Shown here in pieces: positions 25,467 to 31,305 of a stretch of DNA of 31,305 bases. This DNA comes from Bacillota bacterium (GTDB lineage Bacteria > Bacillota_E > RBS10-35 > JAJYVN01), in contig JAJZWQ010000014.1 of assembly GCA_021846605.1 (NCBI GenBank), positions 1 through 31,305 of the forward strand, given 5' to 3'. A program made the position numbers and the translations under genes. The notes under the pieces are model-generated. The model was not told where the DNA came from, did not search any database, and saw only the letters and a list, made by a program, of their open reading frames with translations. Positions within the stretch are counted from its first letter, which is position 1. Each line of letters starts with the position of its first letter.

Positions 25467-26591
25467 ATGGCGAATCCCTTGCAGAGTTTGGCGGCCATGG
25501 GCCAGAGCGTCTGGTACGACAACATCAGCCGCGAGGTGCTGAACAACGGCGCGCTGGCCGGGCTGATCGGGGCCGGCGAGGTCCAGGGGGTGACCAGCAA
25601 CCCCAGCATCTTCGAGAAGGCGATCGCCGGCAGCGATGCCTACGACGCCGAGATCCGCGCCCTGCGGGCGGCCGGCAAGGACCGGGTCGGCGTGTACGAG
25701 GGGCTGGCCGTGGACGACATCCGGCGCGGGGCGGACCTGCTCAAGCCGGTGTTCGACCGGACCGAGGGGAAGGACGGGTACATCAGCCTGGAGGTGGCCC
25801 CCGACCTGGCCTACGACGCCGCACGCACGGTGGCCGACGCGCTCCGCCTGCACGAGCGCGTCGGCCGGCCCAACCTGATGGTCAAGATCCCCGCCACCGA
25901 GCCGGGCTGGAAGGCCATCGAGGAGTGCACCGCCCGCGGTCTGTGCATCAACGTGACGATGATGTTTGCCCTCCGGCACTACGACGGGGTCGCCGAGGCC
26001 TACATGCGCGGTCTGGAGCGGTGGCGGGCCGGCGGCGGCGACGTGCGCGGGGTGCACTCGGTGGCGTCCGTCTTCGTCAGCCGGTTCGATGTCCTGGTCG
26101 ATAAGCTCCTCGAGGAGAAGATCGCCGCGGGGAGCGGGGACGTGGCGGCCCTGCGGGCACTGCTCGGCAAGGCGGCCTTGGCCAACGCCCGGCTGACGTA
26201 CCAGCGGTTTGTGCGGACGTTCTCGGGGCCCCGCTGGGGCGCGCTGGCCGCGGCCGGCGCCAACGTGCAGCGGCCGCTGTGGGCCAGCACCAGCACCAAG
26301 AATCCCGCCTACCGCGACGTCCTGTATGCGGAGCAGTTGATCGGGCCGGACACGGTGGACACCATGCCGCCGCAGACCATCGACGCCTTCCGCGACCACG
26401 GGGTCGTCGAGCGCACCGTCGACAGCGGTGTCGCGGACGCCGAACGCACGGTGCACCAGTTGGCCGCGGTGGGGATCGATCTGGAGGAGATCGGGGAGCG
26501 CCTGCAGCGGGAGGGTATCAAGCTGTTCGCTGACGCTTTCACCAAGATGCTCGACGGGTTGGAGCAGAAGGGCAGGAGCCTGGCGGGCTGA
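25467..26591 (+). CDS. tal: Transaldolase
   Basis: A 374-residue transaldolase that moves a dihydroxyacetone unit from sedoheptulose 7-phosphate to glyceraldehyde 3-phosphate. Key blocks are SVWYDNISREVL (conserved Asp), GVTSNPSIFEKAI, YISLEVAPDLAYD, and PNLMVKIPATEPG with the Schiff-base Lys K140. The others are INVTMMFALRHY, SVFVSRFD, and WASTSTKNPAY. The length and the KNPAYRD block match the long bacterial TalB/Tal type found next to transketolase and zwf in actinobacteria and cyanobacteria. ATG 25467 has GGGAAGGGG eight bases upstream. It is 27 bases after transketolase and in the same operon. Confidence 0.95.
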   Translation: MANPLQSLAAMGQSVWYDNISREVLNNGALAGLIGAGEVQGVTSNPSIFEKAIAGSDAYDAEIRALRAAGKDRVGVYEGLAVDDIRRGADLLKPVFDRTEGKDGYISLEVAPDLAYDAARTVADALRLHERVGRPNLMVKIPATEPGWKAIEECTARGLCINVTMMFALRHYDGVAEAYMRGLERWRAGGGDVRGVHSVASVFVSRFDVLVDKLLEEKIAAGSGDVAALRALLGKAALANARLTYQRFVRTFSGPRWGALAAAGANVQRPLWASTSTKNPAYRDVLYAEQLIGPDTVDTMPPQTIDAFRDHGVVERTVDSGVADAERTVHQLAAVGIDLEEIGERLQREGIKLFADAFTKMLDGLEQKGRSLAG

Positions 26592-26627
26592 CCGCCGGGG
26601 CCGGCCCGGACCAAGGACGAGAGGACG

Positions 26628-28205
26628 GTGCCCAAGTTGACGGTGGCAGTGGCTGATGCCGCGTCCACGGTGGTGGATGCGGCGTTTGCGGAGCGGCGCC
26701 CAAGCCCCTTCACGCTCGTGGTGTTTGGCGCCAGTGGTGACCTGACGCGGCGGAAGCTTGTGCCGGCGCTGTACAGTCTGGACAAGCGGGGCCTGCTGCC
26801 CGACAAGTTCGCGCTGATCGGTGTGGCCCGTCGCCCCATGGGGGATGAGGCCTTCCGCAGTGGCCTCCAGGAGGCCCTGCGCCAATTCACGGATGACGGT
26901 CAGGACTGGGACCGCCTGCGCCATGTTCACTACTTTCAGAGCAACTATGCCGACCGGGGTTCCTTCGAGGAACTGGCGGCGTTGCTCAACCGCGTCGACC
27001 AGGAGCAGGCGATCGGCGGCAATCGCCTTTTCTATTTGGCCACCCCGCCAGAGGCCTACGCCACGATCACGGCGTTGCTGGGGGAGGTGGGCCTGGGCGG
27101 CGACTGGAAGGGCGGCTACTCCCGGATCGTGGTGGAGAAGCCGTTCGGACGGGACCTCTCGACCGCCCGGGATCTGAACGTCCGGATGCACAAGGTCTTC
27201 AACGAGGAACAGATCTTCCGGATCGACCACTACCTCGGCAAGGAGACCGTGCAGAACATCCTGGTCTTTCGCTTGGCCAACGGCATCTTCGAGCCGATCT
27301 GGAACCGCCAGTACGTGGACAACGTGCAGCTCAGCATCGCCGAGGACATCGGGCTGGAGGGCCGGGGCCTGTATTACGAGGAGTCCGGCGCCCTCCGGGA
27401 CATGCTGCAGAACCACCTGCTGCAACTCCTCTCGCTGGTGGCCATGGAGCCGCCGGCCAGCTTTGACGCCGACGCGGTGCGCGACGAGAAGGTCAAGCTG
27501 CTGCACGCCATCCGCCCGTTCGACGCGCAGTCGGCGCGCGCCAACGTGGTGCGGGGCCAGTACGCGGCCGGCCGCATCGGCGGCAAGGCGGTCCCTGGGT
27601 ATCGCGAGGAGTCCGGGGTGGCCCAGGATTCGCAGACGGAGACCTACGCCGCCATGAAGCTCCTGATCGACAACTGGCGCTGGGCGGGCGTGCCGTTCTA
27701 CGTCCGCACTGGCAAGCGGCTGCAACGCCGGGCGACCGAGGTCGCCGTGACCTTCCGTCCGGCGCCGCACTCGGCGTTCCGGCACACCGGGACCGGGGCG
27801 CTGGAGGCCAATCAGCTCGTGCTCCACATCCAACCGGACGAGGGAATCGGCCTGCGGTTCGGGGCCAAGCTCCCGGGGCCGGCGATCAAGATCCAGGAAG
27901 TCGACATGAACTTCTCCTATGGCGCCTTCCAGGCGCAGCGGCCCGAGGCCTACGAACGGTTGCTGCTGGAGGCCGCGCTCGGGGATTCCACCCTGTTTAC
28001 CCGCCGGGACGAGGTCGAGGCGGCTTGGGCGCTGATGACGCCGGTGCTGGAGGCCTGGGGCCGTGTGGATACGCCGGCCGGCATGGCCGGAGGGTCGGTG
28101 GGCAACCGCGAGGTGCCGTTGTGTCCGTACCCTGCCGGCGGTTGGGGACCGACCGATGCCGATGCGCTCATCGAACGCGACGGCCGCCAGTGGAGGAAGC
28201 CTTGA
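26628..28205 (+). CDS. zwf: Glucose-6-phosphate 1-dehydrogenase
   Basis: A 525-residue enzyme oxidising glucose 6-phosphate to 6-phosphogluconolactone with reduction of NADP. Coenzyme motif GASGDLTRRKL (34-44), EKPFGRDL (170-177) and the substrate-binding RIDHYLGKE (198-206) are intact. Later blocks include GRGLYYEESGALRDMLQNHLLQLL and FYVRTGKRL. GTG 26628 has GAGAGGA just upstream. It overlaps the pgl start (TTGA), so the two are translationally coupled. The assembly factor gene opcA, frequent in actinobacterial and cyanobacterial versions of this operon, is not present. Confidence 0.96.
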   Translation: MPKLTVAVADAASTVVDAAFAERRPSPFTLVVFGASGDLTRRKLVPALYSLDKRGLLPDKFALIGVARRPMGDEAFRSGLQEALRQFTDDGQDWDRLRHVHYFQSNYADRGSFEELAALLNRVDQEQAIGGNRLFYLATPPEAYATITALLGEVGLGGDWKGGYSRIVVEKPFGRDLSTARDLNVRMHKVFNEEQIFRIDHYLGKETVQNILVFRLANGIFEPIWNRQYVDNVQLSIAEDIGLEGRGLYYEESGALRDMLQNHLLQLLSLVAMEPPASFDADAVRDEKVKLLHAIRPFDAQSARANVVRGQYAAGRIGGKAVPGYREESGVAQDSQTETYAAMKLLIDNWRWAGVPFYVRTGKRLQRRATEVAVTFRPAPHSAFRHTGTGALEANQLVLHIQPDEGIGLRFGAKLPGPAIKIQEVDMNFSYGAFQAQRPEAYERLLLEAALGDSTLFTRRDEVEAAWALMTPVLEAWGRVDTPAGMAGGSVGNREVPLCPYPAGGWGPTDADALIERDGRQWRKP

Positions 28206-28978
28206 ACCCCGGCGCCCCTGCGGGGGCGTCCGAGACGTCGCGCGTGACCGTGGTCGCGGGCGACCAGGCACTGGCCCAGACCCTGGTCGCCCGGTTTGTG
28301 GCGGCGGCGCAGAGCGCCGTCGCCGAACGGGGCGCGTTCCGCGTGGCCCTGGCGGGCGGTCACACGCCCGAGGCGGCGTACGCCGTGCTGGCCAGCGCGC
28401 ACCGGGACGGCGTCCCGTGGACACAGACCCACGTCTTCTGGGGGGACGAGCGCCCCGTGGCGCCGGATCACCCGGACAGCAACTACCGTATGGCCGCCGA
28501 GGCGCTGCTCCGGCACGTGTCCGTGCCGGAGGGCCACGTGCACCGGATGCGCGGCGAGGCGCAGGACCTGGAGGCCGCCGCGGCCGACTACGCCGTCGAA
28601 CTCGCCCACGCCTTCGCGATCGACACGGCCGGAGCGCCGCCCGTATTTGACCTGGTGCTTCTGGGCATGGGGGCCGAGGGGCACACCGCCTCGCTCTTCC
28701 CCGATTCGCCCGTCCTGGGCTCGCACGCCTGGGTGCAGGCTCCCTTCGTCCCGCAGTTGGGCATGCGGCGCCTGACGCTGACGCCCTGGGTGATCAACGC
28801 CGCTCGACAGGTGGTCTTCGCGGTGGGCGGGCAGAACAAGGCCGCGGCGCTGCGCGGCGTCCTGGGACCGGAACGCCAGCCGGAGCGCTATCCTGCGCAG
28901 GTGGTCTCCCCTCGCGCGGGTATCCTGGAGTGGCTGGTGGAGCGTGAACTCGCCCAGGCGGCGGGGCTGGCGGGCTAA
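28202..28978 (+). CDS. pgl: 6-phosphogluconolactonase
   Basis: A 258-residue lactonase of the DevB/NagB fold that hydrolyses 6-phosphogluconolactone. Family blocks are ALAGGHTPEAAY (usually GGSTP), HVFWGDERPVAPDHPDSNYRM, VFDLVLLGMGAEGHTASLFP and LTLTPWVINAARQVVFAVGG. The start is TTG 28202, overlapping the zwf TGA by four bases, with GGAGGA upstream; GTG 28190 is also in frame. It is the last gene of the pentose phosphate operon and is followed by a perfect 15-bp hairpin. The His in place of Ser in GGSTP is a mild oddity and does not remove a known catalytic residue. Confidence 0.93.
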   Translation: MNPGAPAGASETSRVTVVAGDQALAQTLVARFVAAAQSAVAERGAFRVALAGGHTPEAAYAVLASAHRDGVPWTQTHVFWGDERPVAPDHPDSNYRMAAEALLRHVSVPEGHVHRMRGEAQDLEAAAADYAVELAHAFAIDTAGAPPVFDLVLLGMGAEGHTASLFPDSPVLGSHAWVQAPFVPQLGMRRLTLTPWVINAARQVVFAVGGQNKAAALRGVLGPERQPERYPAQVVSPRAGILEWLVERELAQAAGLAG

Positions 28979-29002
28979 ACCCTGGGAACCGGACCGCGGG
29001 AT

Positions 29003-29035
29003 GCGGGGGCCGCGGCGTAGCGCCGCGGCCCCCGC
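29003..29035. terminator. Perfect 15-bp hairpin closing the pentose phosphate operon
   Basis: The arm at 29003-29017 (GCGGGGGCCGCGGCG) pairs base for base with 29021-29035 around a TAG loop. It lies 25 bases after pgl and 21 before the end of the converging lipoprotein gene, so it probably serves both strands. There is no T-run. Confidence 0.65.
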
Positions 29036-29055
29036 CGCATGTTCGGCCCCGGGCG

Positions 29056-29841
29056 TTACCCGGCCGGCACCAGCGTCGCGGATGTGACGTTGATCATCAG
29101 GTTGGTCTGTTGGGAGCTGTCTTTCTGGAGGCCGATGGGGGTCGTGGCGGCGTTGCCGAACTTGACGGCCGTCAGCGTCTGCGCGGGGTTGAGGGGCACG
29201 CCGATCCCCTCCATCCCGCACAGGATGTTCTGCGAGCCGCCGGTGAAGGTGATCCGGGTGTGGGAGGCGAGCACCAACTGCGCTCCGGTCCCCAGCGTGT
29301 CCCCCACCGCGAGCGAGCACCAGTCGTCGACCTGGACGGTCCGGGGCTTCCCTGTGGTGCCACCGTAGATGGGCGTGACGGTCAGGTCACCGGGTCCATA
29401 GCCGGCCCCGTCCAAGAGGTAGATGGAACTGTATTTGCCCGGGTGCGCGGGGACCGTGATGGATTTGCTGCCCACCGCGAACTGGATGGCCGACTTGTGG
29501 GTGTCCCCCAAGGGCGGGATGAAGAAGGTCACGGACGTCGTGCCCAGAGTGACCTTCACGTTGCCCGTGGGCAGCCCCTGGGCGTTGAGCGTGTTCGGCT
29601 TGGACTGCGGATTGCCGTCGAAGCCGGTCCCGTCGGCGGTGGTCCCCCCGGCGTCTCCGAAGACGATGGCGTTGAAGGGGAGAGGTAGCTGGTCCTGGCC
29701 GTTGGCCAGGACGTGGGGGCCTGCCGTGGAGGCCTTGTGGGAGGCGTGGCCCGCGGTCGCTGTGCCGCAAGCGGTCAGGGCCAAGACGCCGGTCAGTCCC
29801 AGGGCGACCAGGATGCGCCTGCCGGAGCGTTGCGCTTGCAT
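29056..29841 (-). CDS. Secreted beta-rich lipoprotein
   Basis: A 261-residue lipoprotein. The signal peptide has RSGRR, a hydrophobic core ILVALGLTGVLAL and the lipobox LTAC with C25. A Thr/Ala/His-rich linker follows (about 26-45). The mature domain from about 72 to the end (TGFDG, FFIPPLG, SSIYLLDGAGY, TVQVDDWC, ILCGMEGIGVPL, VKFGNA) matches the C-terminal domain of the GT-C enzyme at 9663-12071, with the same order and a shared cysteine pair (C175, C208). The layout resembles beta-sandwich modules attached to carbohydrate-active enzymes, so sugar or glycan binding is a reasonable guess, not shown. ATG 29841 has GGGAG seven bases upstream. It converges on pgl and stands alone. Confidence 0.8.
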   Translation of the reverse strand: MQAQRSGRRILVALGLTGVLALTACGTATAGHASHKASTAGPHVLANGQDQLPLPFNAIVFGDAGGTTADGTGFDGNPQSKPNTLNAQGLPTGNVKVTLGTTSVTFFIPPLGDTHKSAIQFAVGSKSITVPAHPGKYSSIYLLDGAGYGPGDLTVTPIYGGTTGKPRTVQVDDWCSLAVGDTLGTGAQLVLASHTRITFTGGSQNILCGMEGIGVPLNPAQTLTAVKFGNAATTPIGLQKDSSQQTNLMINVTSATLVPAG

Positions 29842-29960
29842 CGGCCCACTCCCATCGCGGAAAATGCGTGGCCAGCATCTATTCGCAGGCGCCCGTTGGG
29901 CTCCTCTTTCGGTGACGGCTATGCGGCACCTTCTGGGGCCAGATGGCCGGCCGTCGCTCG

Positions 29961-29993
29961 GATGGGCCTTCCGCGCAGAGGAAGCGGCCCATC
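29961..29993. other. Strong hairpin in the region left of the small ORFs
   Basis: GATGGGCCTTCC (29961-29972) pairs with GGAAGCGGCCCATC (29980-29993), twelve pairs with a two-base bulge. The 29842-30096 gap has no credible gene. The hairpin could be a regulatory structure of the lipoprotein gene's or the small ORFs' leader. Confidence 0.4.
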
Positions 29994-30096
29994 GATGCGG
30001 GCCCCCGCGTCGGTCGGGTCGCGCCCGCCGACAATCTGTCCCTGCCGCCCACAATGCACGCACCAGCACCCGGGCCTGGGCTGGTGAGGGGAAACC

Positions 30097-30303
30097 GTGG
30101 GCCTGGGCCCGCTGGTCCTGGTGGCGGCCGCGCTGTGCGCTCTCTGGCTCCTGCACGGATACCTGGGAACCGGGGCGGCGTGCCCACAGCCGCTTTCGTC
30201 GGAGGAGCCTGGCGTTGAACGCGATACGTGCCGGGGATCGCGCCATCCGCGACAGGCTGAGCGAGCACAACCGGCGCTTGGTGGCGCACAGCGGGGATTG
30301 TGA
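30097..30303 (+). CDS. Small single-pass membrane ORF, possibly frameshifted
   Basis: A 68-residue ORF whose first 27 residues form a membrane helix (LGPLVLVAAALCALWLLHGYL). The GTG start follows GAGGGG at about five bases. After about residue 28 the codon bias is less convincing than in the next frame. In that frame a basic helical sequence (RRAHSRFRRRSLALNAIRAG and onward) continues to 30343. One explanation is a one-base indel in the GGGGCGGCG run near 30173-30180 joining the two halves. The other is two overlapping small genes. No family recognised. Confidence 0.4.
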   Translation: MGLGPLVLVAAALCALWLLHGYLGTGAACPQPLSSEEPGVERDTCRGSRHPRQAERAQPALGGAQRGL

Positions 30304-30343
30304 GCCGATTCCTCACGCTGGAGCGCGGATACTCCTGCCCTGA
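30215..30343 (+). CDS. Short basic helical ORF overlapping the previous one
   Basis: 42 residues (MNAIRAGDRAIRDRLSEHN, then RRLVAHSGDCEPIPHAGARI) starting at TTG 30215, with GGAGGA eight bases upstream. Third-position G/C bias is good in this frame. It may be an independent tiny protein or the true C-terminus of the membrane ORF at 30097 after a frameshift. No family recognised. Confidence 0.35.
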   Translation: MNAIRAGDRAIRDRLSEHNRRLVAHSGDCEPIPHAGARILLP

Positions 30344-30359
30344 AGGGAGGCGATCCCCC

Positions 30360-30518
30360 ATGGGACCCACGGCGGTGGGCCTGACCTGAGCCGCCATCGG
30401 CCTGATCGTCGCCCTGCTGATCGGTGGCCTTCTCTATTCCGCCGCCCAGAGCAAGGCGAGCAACGTCGCGCGCCAGACCAGCGGCACTTCCTGCTCGGAC
30501 CCCAACTGCACCAATTGA
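30360..30518 (+). pseudogene. Small membrane protein gene interrupted by an in-frame TGA
   Basis: ATG 30360 follows GGGAGG at nine bases. The frame reads MGPTAVGLT, then TGA at 30387-30389. It continues as AAIGLIVALLIGGLLYSAAQ, a clear membrane helix, and ends SGTSCSDPNCTN before a TGA at 30516-30518. Third positions stay G/C-biased on both sides of the stop. TGG to TGA (Trp at the helix start) is the simplest reading, making this a one-mutation pseudogene or a sequencing error. Recoding as selenocysteine is conceivable, since a weak stem could form after the TGA, but there is no support from the family. Elsewhere in the window TGA is an ordinary stop. Confidence 0.55.
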
Positions 30519-30522
30519 CCGC

Positions 30523-30565
30523 ACTCGGCGGGGGGGCCCGGCCTCCCGCCGGCCTGCGGCCGAGT
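30523..30565. terminator. Hairpin after the small ORF cluster
   Basis: ACTCGGC (30523-30529) pairs with GCCGAGT (30559-30565), with further G/C pairing possible inside. It begins five bases after the last small ORF and ten bases before the end of the opposing HNH-repeat pseudogene, so it may act on both strands. Confidence 0.45.
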
Positions 30566-30574
30566 TGGCAACCC

Positions 30575-31170
30575 CTACCGATCCCTGTCGAGATCGCTCG
30601 CGTCCAGGTGCGGTGATGCTTCCATGGCCATGGCAGATTGCTCTTCTAGACCGGCCTGCTGAAGAGCCTGCGTCCACGATCCAAAGTGCCGTAGCGCGCG
30701 GAAGTACATCCCTGCTGGCGCTTACGGATCTCCTTGGCTGACAAGGGCGTGGGCCAAGACCGAATCTCTTCAACGATTCTCTGTGGAGTCCATTGCACTG
30801 ATAGGCCCGCAGCGCGGTAGAACGCCTCCACATTGGGAAAGCCGCGCAAGATCGCCGCTCGTATGGTGCCGGGCAAAGCGCCTCCCCCGTCTGCGCGATG
30901 GGCTCTCACTTGTTCTACGAGTTCTGCGAAACTTGGCTCGAGACCCGTACCCTGCGCATAGCCAGCAGCGCGAACCGCTTGTCCCCAGTTCCCACACAAC
31001 CTTGCCGCGGCGCCATAGAGCGCGGGGTTCTCGATCCGCACAGTGCTGCTCGCGGGGCTCAGATGCTTGTCCGCGCGGTCGCGGATCGTCTCCGTGATCG
31101 ACTCCACCGTCCATCGGGGGTGCAGTGCGGGCTGGCACTGGATCCCCAGGCTTCTGGCAGCTGCCCACAC
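30575..31170 (-). pseudogene. Homing-endonuclease-associated repeat (HNH_repeat) protein, broken
   Basis: Repeats of the HNH_repeat type (pattern W..E.I...I near the start, then ALY.AARR.FGSW..AL.AAG) are visible. There is a partial unit at the 5' end (YGSVWAAARSLGI), a full unit RWTVESITETIRDRA...ENPALYGAAARLCGNWGQAVRAAGY, a diverged unit ending VEAFYRAAGL, and a last unit WTPQRIVEEIRSW...SAKEIRKRQQG. Read straight on, the last unit is lost and the frame stops at 30646. A one-base shift at about 30709-30711 restores MYFRALRHFGSWTQALQQAGL and runs to TAG at 30575. The 5' end is cut by the neighbouring TnpB element: family sequence extends upstream of GTG 31170 until about 31180. Function of intact members is unproven; the repeats may bind DNA. 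Confidence 0.75.
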
Positions 31171-31179
31171 GCTTCCATA

Positions 31180-31210
31180 GTCAACTACCGCCGGCTAAAG
31201 CCGGCGGCTT
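31180..31210 (-). mobile_element. Terminal hairpin of an IS200/IS605- or IS607-type TnpB element
   Basis: CCGCCGGC (31188-31195) and GCCGGCGG (31200-31207) form a perfect eight-base stem with a TAAA loop. The flanking pattern, TCAACTACCGCCGGCTAAAGC, is of the kind often seen at ends of TnpB-carrying elements. The element lies to the right and its end is near 31180, where HNH_repeat coding sequence begins. In such elements this end forms the 3' part of the omega RNA scaffold. The exact boundary is inferred. Confidence 0.6.
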
Positions 31211-31305
31211 GCAGCTACAGGATCGTGCTGCGATAGGCCGGTTGACGGCGGCCCGCCGGGATCGCGTGTAGCCATCCCGGCAAGGTGCTTCCAGGCGATG
31301 TTCCG
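31195..31305 (-). CDS. C-terminal end of a TnpB-like protein (partial)
   Basis: The open frame entering from the right edge reads RNIAWKHLAGMATRDPGG and ends DPVAASRRL at a TAG (31195-31197) inside the terminal hairpin. The RNIAWKHLAG stretch resembles the (N)AARNI block after the last zinc-ribbon cysteines of TnpB (OrfB), and a stop within the element-end hairpin is usual. Only 36 residues are visible, so the call rests on context and a short motif. TnpB is an RNA-guided nuclease of IS200/IS605 and IS607 elements. Confidence 0.5.
   Translation of the reverse strand, partial: RNIAWKHLAGMATRDPGGPPSTGLSQHDPVAASRRL

Noticed and set aside
22107..28424. Minus-strand open frame of about 2100 codons opposite the pentose phosphate operon
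   Set aside because: It mirrors well-identified plus-strand enzymes. The extreme G/C third-position bias removes stop codons from the antisense frame, and its composition (His/Arg/Gly/Pro-rich, no motifs) is that of a shadow.
30387..30430. Selenocysteine insertion element after the in-frame TGA
   Set aside because: A stem can be drawn (GCCGCC with GGTGGC), but it is imperfect and has a large loop. It also overlaps codons of a membrane helix, where Trp is a far likelier original residue.
1..31305. CRISPR array, tRNA, rRNA or prophage genes
   Set aside because: No regularly spaced direct repeats, no cloverleaf or CCA-ending tRNA pattern, no rRNA core sequence and no phage structural genes were noticed on reading both strands.

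Overview
The window is a very GC-rich bacterial chromosome segment. Third codon positions are dominated by G and C, GTG and TTG starts are frequent, and many genes have strong GGAGG-type ribosome sites. It looks like a high-GC Terrabacteria-type lineage (Chloroflexota, Dormibacterota, actinobacterial or high-GC Bacillota-like). The pointers are the PspA/PspAA/PspAB/HtpX set, lipoprotein signal peptides, a GH57 plus GT4 polyglucan pair, and a protein of homing-endonuclease-associated repeats. This placement is an inference; no rRNA or tRNA is present to settle it.

Layout. 1-0.43 kb: an IS607-type serine recombinase that stops early. 0.7-5.2 kb: an orphan GltD-like Fe-S flavoprotein (-), a small unknown gene (+) and an M14 zinc carboxypeptidase (-). 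5.5-8.2 kb: a GT4 glycogen-synthase-like glycosyltransferase followed by a GH57 amylase-type hydrolase (+). 8.3-13.0 kb: a minus-strand operon transcribed as a UppP-like membrane protein without its catalytic residues, a large GT-C membrane glycosyltransferase, an aldo/keto reductase and a zinc-ribbon membrane protein. 13.4-16.2 kb: a sugar phosphate isomerase/epimerase-like protein and dihydroxy-acid dehydratase IlvD (+). 16.3-19.0 kb: an envelope-stress cluster, pspA-pspAA (+) facing htpX-pspAB (-). 19.1-21.9 kb: a family 5 solute-binding lipoprotein, a small membrane protein and an SH3b protein. 21.9-29.0 kb: a tight pentose phosphate operon (FGGY gluconokinase, transketolase, transaldolase, zwf, pgl) closed by a 15-bp perfect hairpin. 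29.1-29.8 kb: a secreted lipoprotein (-). 30.1-30.5 kb: three tiny reading frames. 30.6-31.3 kb: a broken HNH-repeat gene and the 3' end of a TnpB-type transposon gene.

How the genes work together. The central-carbon genes feed glucose 6-phosphate and gluconate into 6-phosphogluconate (zwf, pgl, gluconokinase) and recycle pentoses (transketolase, transaldolase); 6-phosphogluconate dehydrogenase is not in the window. The GT4/GH57 pair suggests storage polyglucan turnover. The Psp genes suggest membrane-stress protection. The 8.3-13.0 kb operon looks like envelope glycan or lipid-carrier work.

Most notable observations: (1) the C-terminal domain of the GT-C enzyme recurs as the separate lipoprotein at 29.1-29.8 kb; (2) a UppP-fold protein lacks all of the recognisable catalytic residues; (3) the right end carries several damaged reading frames: a frameshifted and 5'-truncated HNH-repeat gene next to a TnpB element end, an in-frame TGA in a well-formed small membrane protein, and overlapping mini-ORFs; (4) transketolase has no canonical start codon covering its conserved N-terminus. 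I found no CRISPR array, tRNA, rRNA or prophage.
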